From JBFMHD01 sp040752395 [NCBI: Candidatus Hydrogenedentota bacterium] (lineage in GTDB: Bacteria; JBFMHD01): a stretch of DNA of 11,763 bases. The notes beneath the pieces are model-generated. The model made no database searches, was not told where the DNA came from, and saw only the letters and a list, made by a program, of their open reading frames with translations. The position numbers and the translations under genes are program-made. Where the stretch lies: contig JBFMHD010000076.1 in assembly GCA_040752395.1 (NCBI GenBank), positions 1-11,763 of the forward strand. Reading direction: 5' to 3'. Every line of letters starts with the position of its first letter. Positions within the stretch are counted from its first letter, which is position 1. Of the stretch, positions 6,666 through 11,763 are shown piece after piece.

Positions 6666-7036
6666 TTACAGAACACCTCATTTTGACTATATATTTCTTT
6701 CGATCTTTCTTTTGACAGACTTTTTAATATCTCTTCCTTAGAATCAGGATATCTTACCTCAATATTTAACGGCATTAATAAATCGAATAATTTTATCTGT
6801 TCATCTGTTATTTGTTTATAAAGATTGGATTTTTCAGCAAGCTTTATAAGATTATGAATATAAGGGGGTTTACTCTTATTTATGTACCAGTAATAAGCTT
6901 TAAAAAATTTTTCTATTGCCTGATGACAATAAAACCCTGCATCCAGATGCTTATCATTGTCTAGTAAAATTTTTGCAGTAGCACAGTTATCTATTGCTAA
7001 ATTTGTCCAGTAATCGATTTTCTGTTTTATATTCAT
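6638..7036 (-). CDS. HEPN-domain protein, partner of the MNT at 6387-6665
   Basis: 132 residues, all-helical HEPN family: KIDYWTNLAIDNCATAKILL at the N-terminus, DAGFYCHQAIEKFFKAYYW (32-50), PYIHNLIKLAE (58-68) and EVRYPDSKEEIL (93-104). The HepT ribonuclease motif RX4HXY is not seen; the RYP and HN-L motifs match the broader HEPN group that pairs with MNT proteins. Probable toxin or target of the MNT, by analogy. The ribosome site is weak. 94 bp separate it from the Wzy gene upstream, with no duplicated flank found. Confidence 0.82.
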   Translation of the reverse strand: MNIKQKIDYWTNLAIDNCATAKILLDNDKHLDAGFYCHQAIEKFFKAYYWYINKSKPPYIHNLIKLAEKSNLYKQITDEQIKLFDLLMPLNIEVRYPDSKEEILKSLSKERSKEIYSQNEVFCKWIVQLLNQ

Positions 7037-7130
7037 ATGTTTTTATTTAACCTGTTTCTATCTATTATTGCAACATTTTTTATTTACTATACTTCCTGTT
7101 TGTGCCGGTCGCCTTTGGCTTTGGCTGACA

Positions 7131-9062
7131 CTACATCGATTTTAGTTTCATTACTGCATATCTATACGCATCTGTGGTTGTATCTAACTCGATGGCAGCG
7201 TTATAACAATCTCTTGCTTTTTGGCTCTCTCTCTTTTTTAAATAAAGATCACCGAGCGAGACTAAATCATTCTGCGCCACTTTATTAATTTTTATCACTC
7301 TTTCATAATAAAATATCGCCTTGTCTGTCGCATCATTTAATTGATAAAGATACGCAAGATTATGAGCAGATACAGGGTTATCTTTATTGAGTCTGTAAGC
7401 CATTAAAAAATACGATTCTGATAGGCTATACTCTTTGGTATTTAAATGTTCAGCTCCTTCTGAAATATATGAGGAGATAAGACCTACCATCGCTTCAACA
7501 TTATTAAACGGATATGCTCGAAGTGAAATAAGATAATACTTAGCTGCACTCATATAATCATTTAAATAAAAAGAAGAGACAGCTAAATTGTTCCAGTAAG
7601 CAGGCTCGTATGGTATCTTTCTCAATGTCTCTCTTATAATCTCCTTACTTTTTAATAAGTCATTACTATCATTATTATTACTTAACCCTCTTCTTAAATA
7701 ACTCTCGCCGAGATTATAATGGCTTAAGAATTCACAGCGATTAAGTTTAGAACTTCTCTCAAGTAAAAAATTAGCAGTATTATAATCTCCTGCATCTTTA
7801 TAATACAATCCTGCTTTAAGATATGCACCGGCTAATAGCTCGCTAAAATAAAAGACTAAAATAAAGAAAAATGCCAAGCCACAGAGTCTCTTCAAATAAA
7901 ATTTTTCGCTACTCATTCTTTCTGATAATGGAGCAGAATTAATAATCCCTGAAAACGCAAAAAACAATACAGGCGGTGTTTCAAGATAAAATGGAAAAGA
8001 AAAGAAAGAGGAGATACTGATTGCGATTAAAGAAGAGGATAAAATAATATTTAATATCTCCTTTGATTTCAGAGCTACTATAATGGTTATTATTAAAAAT
8101 AATACAAAAAAAGTTATACCTATAAAGCCTGTCTCACAAAAAAATTGGAGAAAATCATTATGCGAGTGATGAACAAGATTTATGCCTGAAAAAGATTTTT
8201 CCTCCGGTAATCTATAATGTGGATATGTAACTTTAAAATTGTTTAACCCTACACCTGTTAAATTGAAATCCCTGATTATCTCAAAAGTAGATTGCCAGAT
8301 AGGTAACCTTACCTCGAATCCACCCCTGATAACATTCTTTATTGTCAAAATCTCGTTATAAAATGTTTTATATACTGGTAATAATGCAATGAATAACAAG
8401 AAAAACATCGTTAATAACATCCTCTTTGCAGAATGAAATAATAAAGCAATAACAATATAAGTTATACCCCCGGCCAAACCAAGATAAGCTCCCCTGCTTT
8501 TTGCAATTACAAGCGAGATAATTAAAACGATGCTTCCGATTGAATAAAAAAATGTTAAAATATAATTTTTTTTTATTAATGATTTAAAAAAATAATAGAT
8601 TGAGAGAGGAATAACTACTATAAGATAATCAGAAAAAAAATTGGGGTTACCAAAAGTAGAGGTGATCCCATGCTTCCAATCAAAAAATTCTATACCATAT
8701 GATTCAAGAATCCCATATATACCAAGAATGTACGCGGTAAATAGCAATCCTGGAAATATTTTGTCCTGAGATACCATACTAAATGATTGCCGGGTAAATA
8801 AAAATGTAAAATACCATAACAATACATTGATAAAAAAAGCAAATGAGATATGCGGATTCACTGCGAATAAAGAAGATATGAAAGCAGCTATTACAAAAAT
8901 TAGTAATGGTGTAGACTTATATCTGCTTCCCGGTGAAGCCAGATATAGAAACAATAATCCGATAACCCAGAAAAAATATTTTATAAAATAAGCCTCTCTG
9001 CTTATCGCTGTCATTGCAACAGGAACAAGTATAAATAAAAAAAGATAACCGATTAAAGGCAT
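7131..9062 (-). CDS. O-antigen ligase/Wzy-like membrane protein with C-terminal TPR domain
   Basis: 643 residues with the same plan as the 678-residue paralogue: membrane segments over 1-375, STFGNPNFFSDYL (135-147), the Wzy_C loop motif HHSHNDFLQFFCETGFIG (298-315), a last span near 393-411, then TPR units (about 415-640). It probably handles lipid-linked polysaccharide at the outer face of the inner membrane, with the TPRs in the periplasm. The start ATG has AGAAGG just upstream, inside the detached glycosyltransferase end. That remnant frame still stops within the first codons of this gene (TTATGCCTTTAA), so the glycosyltransferase and this gene once overlapped. The exact activity (polymerase, ligase or glycosyltransferase) is open. 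Confidence 0.88.
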   Translation of the reverse strand: MPLIGYLFLFILVPVAMTAISREAYFIKYFFWVIGLLFLYLASPGSRYKSTPLLIFVIAAFISSLFAVNPHISFAFFINVLLWYFTFLFTRQSFSMVSQDKIFPGLLFTAYILGIYGILESYGIEFFDWKHGITSTFGNPNFFSDYLIVVIPLSIYYFFKSLIKKNYILTFFYSIGSIVLIISLVIAKSRGAYLGLAGGITYIVIALLFHSAKRMLLTMFFLLFIALLPVYKTFYNEILTIKNVIRGGFEVRLPIWQSTFEIIRDFNLTGVGLNNFKVTYPHYRLPEEKSFSGINLVHHSHNDFLQFFCETGFIGITFFVLFLIITIIVALKSKEILNIILSSSLIAISISSFFSFPFYLETPPVLFFAFSGIINSAPLSERMSSEKFYLKRLCGLAFFFILVFYFSELLAGAYLKAGLYYKDAGDYNTANFLLERSSKLNRCEFLSHYNLGESYLRRGLSNNNDSNDLLKSKEIIRETLRKIPYEPAYWNNLAVSSFYLNDYMSAAKYYLISLRAYPFNNVEAMVGLISSYISEGAEHLNTKEYSLSESYFLMAYRLNKDNPVSAHNLAYLYQLNDATDKAIFYYERVIKINKVAQNDLVSLGDLYLKKRESQKARDCYNAAIELDTTTDAYRYAVMKLKSM

Positions 9063-9160
9063 AAACCTTCTATAAGCTCCACTAATTTATCTCCTATGGT
9101 TTCAATCCCGAACTCACTAATAAATTCTTTATCAATACTTATTTTTCTTGTTTCCTCTTT
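9053..9160 (-). pseudogene. Remnant copy of the glycosyltransferase 3' end (left direct repeat)
   Basis: 9061-9160 matches 10051-10150 at 96 of 100 bases without gaps, offset 990. The remnant still reads KEETRKISIDKEFISEFGIE and on to LVELIEGLCL, stopping with TAA at 9053-9055, inside the Wzy start. Three of the four differences are synonymous in this frame; the other is M to I. The natural junction with the next gene on this side suggests it is the original end of the glycosyltransferase gene. Its 9139-9159 portion is now also read in another frame as the PIN toxin C-terminus. Confidence 0.88.
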
Positions 9161-9564
9161 AGTAATTTTATTTCGTATGCCCAAAATTCTTTTGGTAGTA
9201 TAATATCAATATTTTTATATTTTTTCAAACTTATCAATTCCTGATCGCCGGTTATAATGCAATCACAATTCCCGGCAATTGCTGTCCCTATAATTTTATA
9301 ATCATCTTTATCCTTTATTCCATTCACAATAATATCTTTTATTTCTCCAATGTTTGTTATTTTCTCGAGTACTACTGATATTATTTCTTTTGTTTCCTTT
9401 GCCGTATAATAAAATTTTTCGATTAATTTTTCTTCTAATTCTTTTATTATGTAATTTGATGTGACAATTCTATGATTTCGTATACAATGCTCAATAACTT
9501 CAAAACATGTTCCATGCGTAATAAGTGATGCTATCAAAACATTTGTGTCTAAAACAATTTTCAT
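9139..9564 (-). CDS. PIN-domain ribonuclease, probable toxin (COG1569-like)
   Basis: 141 residues. The PIN acidic site is visible: D6 in VLDTNVLIASL, E42 in IIKELEEKL, D87 or D88 in IKDKDDYKI, and D107 in ITGDQELISL. PIN toxins are Mg-dependent RNases that cut tRNA, rRNA or mRNA; the target here is unknown. The gene starts within the stop of the upstream ribbon-helix-helix antitoxin (ATGA), the usual antitoxin-first order. Its last six residues (KRKQEK) and stop lie in the duplicated glycosyltransferase end, read in a different frame, so the insertion probably changed or supplied the C-terminus. Confidence 0.9.
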   Translation of the reverse strand: MKIVLDTNVLIASLITHGTCFEVIEHCIRNHRIVTSNYIIKELEEKLIEKFYYTAKETKEIISVVLEKITNIGEIKDIIVNGIKDKDDYKIIGTAIAGNCDCIITGDQELISLKKYKNIDIILPKEFWAYEIKLLKRKQEK

Positions 9565-9779
9565 GAAACCCTGTTAAATACGTCATCTTCTGTAAATATT
9601 TTATTACTCTGCGCTTTGATTATCAATTTATTCCTCAGTTTATTTAATTTTCTAAAATAAAGAAAGTTTTCTAACGATTCCCTGATGATATTGCTTCGGC
9701 TTACCCCTTCTTCTCTGGTTATCTGATCAATTTCTCTCTTTATTTTATTTGGTAAACTAATAGTTAAAGTTTCTCTCAT
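9561..9779 (-). CDS. Ribbon-helix-helix (CopG/Arc-type) antitoxin
   Basis: 72 residues. The N-terminal strand RETLTISLP and helices IKREIDQITREEG and SRSNIIRESLENFL form a ribbon-helix-helix DNA-binding domain (about 1-45). The C-terminal part, FRKLNKLRNKLIIKAQ onward, would bind the PIN toxin. Such antitoxins neutralise the toxin and repress their own promoter. Strong Shine-Dalgarno AGGAG about 8 bases upstream of the ATG. A 7-bp inverted repeat overlaps the predicted -10, fitting autoregulation. It overlaps the PIN gene by four bases. Confidence 0.9.
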   Translation of the reverse strand: MRETLTISLPNKIKREIDQITREEGVSRSNIIRESLENFLYFRKLNKLRNKLIIKAQSNKIFTEDDVFNRVS

Positions 9780-9790
9780 TTTTAAACTCC

Positions 9791-9827
9791 TGTATTATAT
9801 TTTAATACAATAATAATGCTCTGTCAA
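9791..9827 (-). promoter_or_regulatory. Promoter and likely operator of the RHH-PIN cassette
   Basis: On the minus strand a perfect TATAAT (9794-9799) lies about 15 bases before the antitoxin ATG. It falls in the perfect inverted repeat TGTATTA-N5-TAATACA (9791-9809), a likely antitoxin operator. A TTGACA (9822-9827) is present but 22 bases from the -10, too far for a standard spacer. A transcript starting just after this -10 would have a very short leader, so this assignment is tentative. Confidence 0.5.
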
Positions 9828-9904
9828 TAGTTTTAATAACAGGTCTTTTTAAATGTTATGTCAATAATTATGTTGAAAATTAATAGTTGGTATATCTCCC
9901 TCAA

Positions 9905-9947
9905 ATGAAAAGTCTTGAGTCCTGTTTTGACTCACGACTCTTTTCAT
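9905..9947. repeat. Repeat A, copy 3: minimal hairpin
   Basis: ATGAA, AAGTC, one TTGAGTC, loop CTGTTTT, then GACTCAC, GACTCTT and TTCAT. This is the same hairpin as at 122-199 and 3284-3359 with three units fewer on the left arm and two fewer on the right. It lies between the glycosyltransferase end and the antitoxin promoter, inside the inserted cassette. Confidence 0.8.
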
Positions 9948-9960
9948 ATCATCTCTTAAT

Positions 9961-10005
9961 AATCTTTCAATCTTTCAATCTTTTAATCTTTGTGCCTTTG
10001 TGCCT
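9961..10005. repeat. Four AATCTTT(C/T/G) octamers followed by repeat C copy 3
   Basis: 9961-9992 is AATCTTTC, AATCTTTC, AATCTTTT, AATCTTTG. It runs into two CTTTGTGC units (9988-10005), as at 220 and 3361. With hairpin A at 9905-9947 it makes a shortened form of the composite repeat, lacking blocks B and D. Confidence 0.7.
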
Positions 10006-10018
10006 CTTTTCCTCCCCT

Positions 10019-11164
10019 TTAAAGTGTCTCACGTTTCAGGGAAGCAGTATATAAACCTTCTATGAGCTCCACTAATTTATCCCCCATGGTTTCAATCCCG
10101 AACTCACTAATAAACTCTTTATCAATACTTATTTTTCTTGTTTCCTCTTTGAATCGTTTGTTTTCTTTTAATACTTGTTTAATTCTATCAACAAAGCCAG
10201 GTACATCATAAGGTTCTACTAAAAAACCATTTCTATTCTCGAAAACTACTTCTTTATTGCCATCTATATTACTTGCAACTATCGGTACGCCGGAATCAAT
10301 AGCTTCAAGTAAAACACGGGGTAGACCCTCCCATAGCGATGTTAAAACAAAACAATCAAATAAAGATATGATATCCCTTGCATCGTATCTCCAGCCAAGA
10401 AAAATAACCCTCTCTTCTATTTTATAATCTGAAACTTTTTTTAGAAATCTATCTTTTAACTCACCATCGCCTACAAAAATAAAAAAAGCATTATCTATTC
10501 GTTTAGCTATCTCAACAAAGGTTAATGGATTTTTTTGGTGTTTCAAACAAGAGACCGTTCCAACGATAAATTGGTTATCTTTTTTGTGCGACAACATCGC
10601 TACTATATCATCTGGTGGTACTGATTGATAACCTAATTTTATACCGCTTCTTATAAGAATATATTTATCTCTATCTCCCATACCCCAGTTTACCCCCTTA
10701 TTTATATCTTCTCTGCTAACAGCAATTAATCTAAGGGTAAAAAACGAGGCTATTCTTTCAAGCAATATTAAAAATATACGTAAAAGTTTGTTCTGGAAAG
10801 GGTTTATGCCAAACCCATGTATGGTATGGATAGCTTTAAAACCACTAATTGCTGCTGCGAAACGGCCAAGTATCCCAGCTTTGGATGAATGGGTATGAAC
10901 TAAATCTGGCTTTATTTTTCTAAATATTTTTATTAGTTCCACAAATGTGATAAAATCTTTTATCGGATTAATCTCTCTAACAAGAGAATCAATTAATATT
11001 ATCTCAAGTGCTTTAATCTCTTTTGCTTTAAAAAGAAGCATACCCTCACTTGCTATTAAAATAACTCTGTGGCCACTTTCAAGAAGTCTTTTACAGGTAT
11101 AGAGTGTATTATCCTGTGCACCACCGAGCTCAAGTTTAGTTATAAGTTGTATTATCGTTGCCAT
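10019..11164 (-). CDS. GT4-family glycosyltransferase (GT-B fold)
   Basis: 381 residues. The N-terminal acceptor domain has KLELGGAQ (10-17), the usual GT4 glycine-rich loop, and DLVHTHSSKAGILGR (87-101). The C-terminal nucleotide-sugar domain has VGTVSCLKHQKNP (201-213), FVGDGELK (230-237) and the EX7E motif E279/E287 in WEGLPRVLLEA. GT4 enzymes retain the anomeric configuration and transfer a sugar from a nucleotide donor, here probably to a lipid-linked glycan in the cytoplasm; the sugar is unknown. The start has AGGAAAGG just upstream. The last ten residues (TASLKRETL preceded by Y) replace the older ending LCL, because residues 339-372 lie in the 100-bp duplication and the tail comes from cassette DNA. 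Confidence 0.92.
   Translation of the reverse strand: MATIIQLITKLELGGAQDNTLYTCKRLLESGHRVILIASEGMLLFKAKEIKALEIILIDSLVREINPIKDFITFVELIKIFRKIKPDLVHTHSSKAGILGRFAAAISGFKAIHTIHGFGINPFQNKLLRIFLILLERIASFFTLRLIAVSREDINKGVNWGMGDRDKYILIRSGIKLGYQSVPPDDIVAMLSHKKDNQFIVGTVSCLKHQKNPLTFVEIAKRIDNAFFIFVGDGELKDRFLKKVSDYKIEERVIFLGWRYDARDIISLFDCFVLTSLWEGLPRVLLEAIDSGVPIVASNIDGNKEVVFENRNGFLVEPYDVPGFVDRIKQVLKENKRFKEETRKISIDKEFISEFGIETMGDKLVELIEGLYTASLKRETL
10051..10150. repeat. Right direct repeat bounding the PIN/RHH cassette (live glycosyltransferase 3' end)
   Basis: Identical to 9061-9160 except at four positions. The repeat begins at codon K339 of the glycosyltransferase and ends at codon 372; both flanks diverge abruptly. 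890 bp of cassette lie between the copies. Confidence 0.9.
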
Positions 11165-11285
11165 ACATTCCTTTCCTTAAATGCTGATGTTTTAAGTCAC
11201 CCCAAATATCTTCTTCTTCGACCTTGACTTCTCTCCATAAATCTGATTCTGTTAATGCTGTTAACGGCTTATTCATGCTGTTCAT
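11136..11285 (-). pseudogene. Short leader ORF or gene remnant upstream of the glycosyltransferase
   Basis: An open frame ends at 11136, overlapping the glycosyltransferase start by 29 bases. From the ATG at 11283-11285 it gives 49 residues including NKPLTALTESDLWREVK and EEEDIWGDLKHQ. A longer TTG-started form from 11348 would cross the predicted promoter. The acidic, tryptophan-containing segment looks like real protein rather than noise, and faintly recalls transposase N-termini, but this is not a recognised match. No Shine-Dalgarno precedes the ATG. It may be a decayed gene start or a non-coding leader. Confidence 0.3.
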
Positions 11286-11293
11286 TTGAGACC

Positions 11294-11323
11294 CATATAT
11301 AAAATTTTTACCCCCTTTGTCAA
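11294..11323 (-). promoter_or_regulatory. Candidate promoter for the glycosyltransferase operon
   Basis: On the minus strand a perfect TTGACA (11318-11323) is followed after 16 bases by TATATA (or after 18 by TATATG). Transcription would start near 11285 and give a leader of about 120 bases before the glycosyltransferase. Confidence 0.5.
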
Positions 11324-11341
11324 AAAAAATTAAACAAATTC

Positions 11342-11371
11342 TTGACAAATATGTGAAAAATAAGATATATT
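11342..11371 (+). promoter_or_regulatory. Promoter of the coiled-coil gene
   Basis: TTGACA (11342-11347), an 18-base spacer, then TATATT (11366-11371), followed by the ribosome site AAGGTGG (11393-11399) 8 bases before the ATG. Its -35 faces the -35 of the divergent minus-strand promoter. Confidence 0.65.
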
Positions 11372-11407
11372 AAAATATATAAAGATGATTTTAAGGTGGT
11401 CAAAATT

Positions 11408-11763
11408 ATGAAAGATGAAATAATAACTGCTTTTAAAACAATGTTTTTGCCAGAACTCGAAAAATTACAAATAGAGATATCCGCTGTTAAGGGTGAGATA
11501 ATTGGTATAAAGGCCGGGATAACAGGTATACATAAAACTATGGGTGAGATGTCTCTAAGAATTTCTGATATTAATACTCATATAATGCGCTTAGATAATC
11601 GAATCGATGAAACAAATAATCGAATCGATGAAATAAATAATCGAATCGATGAAACAAATAATCGAATCGATGAAACAAATCAACGGCTTAATACTTTATA
11701 TGAAGTAATTGTCCGACGTGAGGAACATGAAAAGATCGCAATGGAAGTTATAAAGCTCAGGCA
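11408..11763 (+). CDS. Coiled-coil protein of unknown function, 3' end outside the window
   Basis: 118 complete codons from the ATG at 11408-11410, still open at the window edge. The start MKDEIITAFKTMFLPELEKL is followed by heptad-patterned helix with hydrophobic residues spaced as in a coiled coil, including four seven-residue repeats NRIDETN (one with I for T, residues about 64-91), then QRLNTLYEVIVRREEHEKIA. No membrane span or enzyme motif is visible. Proteins with this layout recur as short hypotheticals in bacterial genomes, and their role is unknown; some related coils precede a nuclease domain, which cannot be checked here. It has its own promoter and good ribosome site, so it is a real gene. 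Confidence 0.8.
   Translation, partial: MKDEIITAFKTMFLPELEKLQIEISAVKGEIIGIKAGITGIHKTMGEMSLRISDINTHIMRLDNRIDETNNRIDEINNRIDETNNRIDETNQRLNTLYEVIVRREEHEKIAMEVIKLR
11597..11680 (+). repeat. Four tandem 21-bp repeats inside the coiled-coil gene
   Basis: Units at 11597-11617, 11618-11638, 11639-11659 and 11660-11680, each containing AATCGAATCGATGAA. Units 1, 3 and 4 are identical; unit 2 has one C-to-T change (T to I in the protein). Each unit encodes exactly one heptad, so gain or loss keeps both frame and coiled-coil register. Confidence 0.9.

Noticed and set aside
6320-7180. Short likeness between the 5' part of the 678-residue Wzy gene (GCACCTGTGGTTGT) and the 3' end of the 643-residue gene (GCATCTGTGGTTGT), as if the HEPN-MNT module at 6387-7036 were also flanked by a duplication
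   Set aside because: Only about 13 bases match, with no extension and different protein contexts. The module ends overlap the neighbouring gene tightly and no longer repeat was found by eye.
7037-7288. Plus-strand open frame of 83 codons
   Set aside because: Mostly antisense to the Wzy-TPR gene, with no ribosome site or recognisable domain.
122-9947. CRISPR array or tRNA-like interpretation of the repeated hairpins
   Set aside because: Copies are dispersed singly, with no regular spacers, no cas genes and no tRNA fold. The units are 7 bp.

Overview
The window is AT-rich bacterial DNA, roughly one third G+C. Most genes lie on the minus strand and many overlap by a few bases. The gene set is a class 1B PyrD/PyrK pair, two O-antigen-ligase-like membrane proteins with TPR tails, a GT4 glycosyltransferase and three toxin-antitoxin modules. 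The intergenic DNA is full of short tandem and palindromic repeats. This suits an uncultivated Gram-negative-like bacterium from a candidate phylum. The sequence alone does not name the phylum.

Layout, read in the minus-strand direction of transcription (right to left). A divergent promoter region (about 11294-11371) separates a plus-strand coiled-coil gene, cut by the window edge, from the minus-strand series. That series is a GT4 glycosyltransferase (10019-11164), a PIN/ribbon-helix-helix toxin-antitoxin cassette (9139-9779), a Wzy/O-antigen-ligase-like TPR protein (7131-9062), a HEPN-MNT module (6387-7036), a second Wzy-TPR paralogue (4361-6397), a plus-strand MNT-HEPN module (3611-4364), the pyrimidine operon pyrC-pyrK-pyrD (284-3134), and the first codons of another gene (1-37). 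The pyr genes overlap by ATGA junctions and should be co-translated; they make orotate from carbamoyl-aspartate. The glycosyltransferase and the two Wzy-like proteins probably belong to surface polysaccharide synthesis.

The strongest observation concerns two unrelated toxin-antitoxin cassettes. Each is bracketed by a direct duplication of the 3' end of the adjacent host gene. The PIN/RHH cassette lies between two 100-bp copies of the glycosyltransferase 3' end (9061-9160 and 10051-10150, 4 differences). The MNT-HEPN cassette lies between two copies of about 66 bp of the Wzy-TPR 3' end (3455-3520 and 4367-4432, 3 differences). In both cases the host gene keeps a complete C-terminus and the far copy is a gene-end remnant that still carries an older stop. 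This looks like insertion with long target duplication, used by two different toxin-antitoxin types in one 7-kb stretch.

A second theme is a modular set of intergenic repeats built largely from 7-bp units. These are hairpin A (TTGAGTC/GACTCAC units), palindrome-centred block B (GGCTAC-type units), block E (GAAGCAA/GAGGCAA units), an 8-bp repeat C (CTTTGTGC), and a conserved leader D that supplies the Shine-Dalgarno of two genes. They occur in the same order at two loci and in part at a third. One block E copy is carried in frame inside a Wzy-TPR gene.
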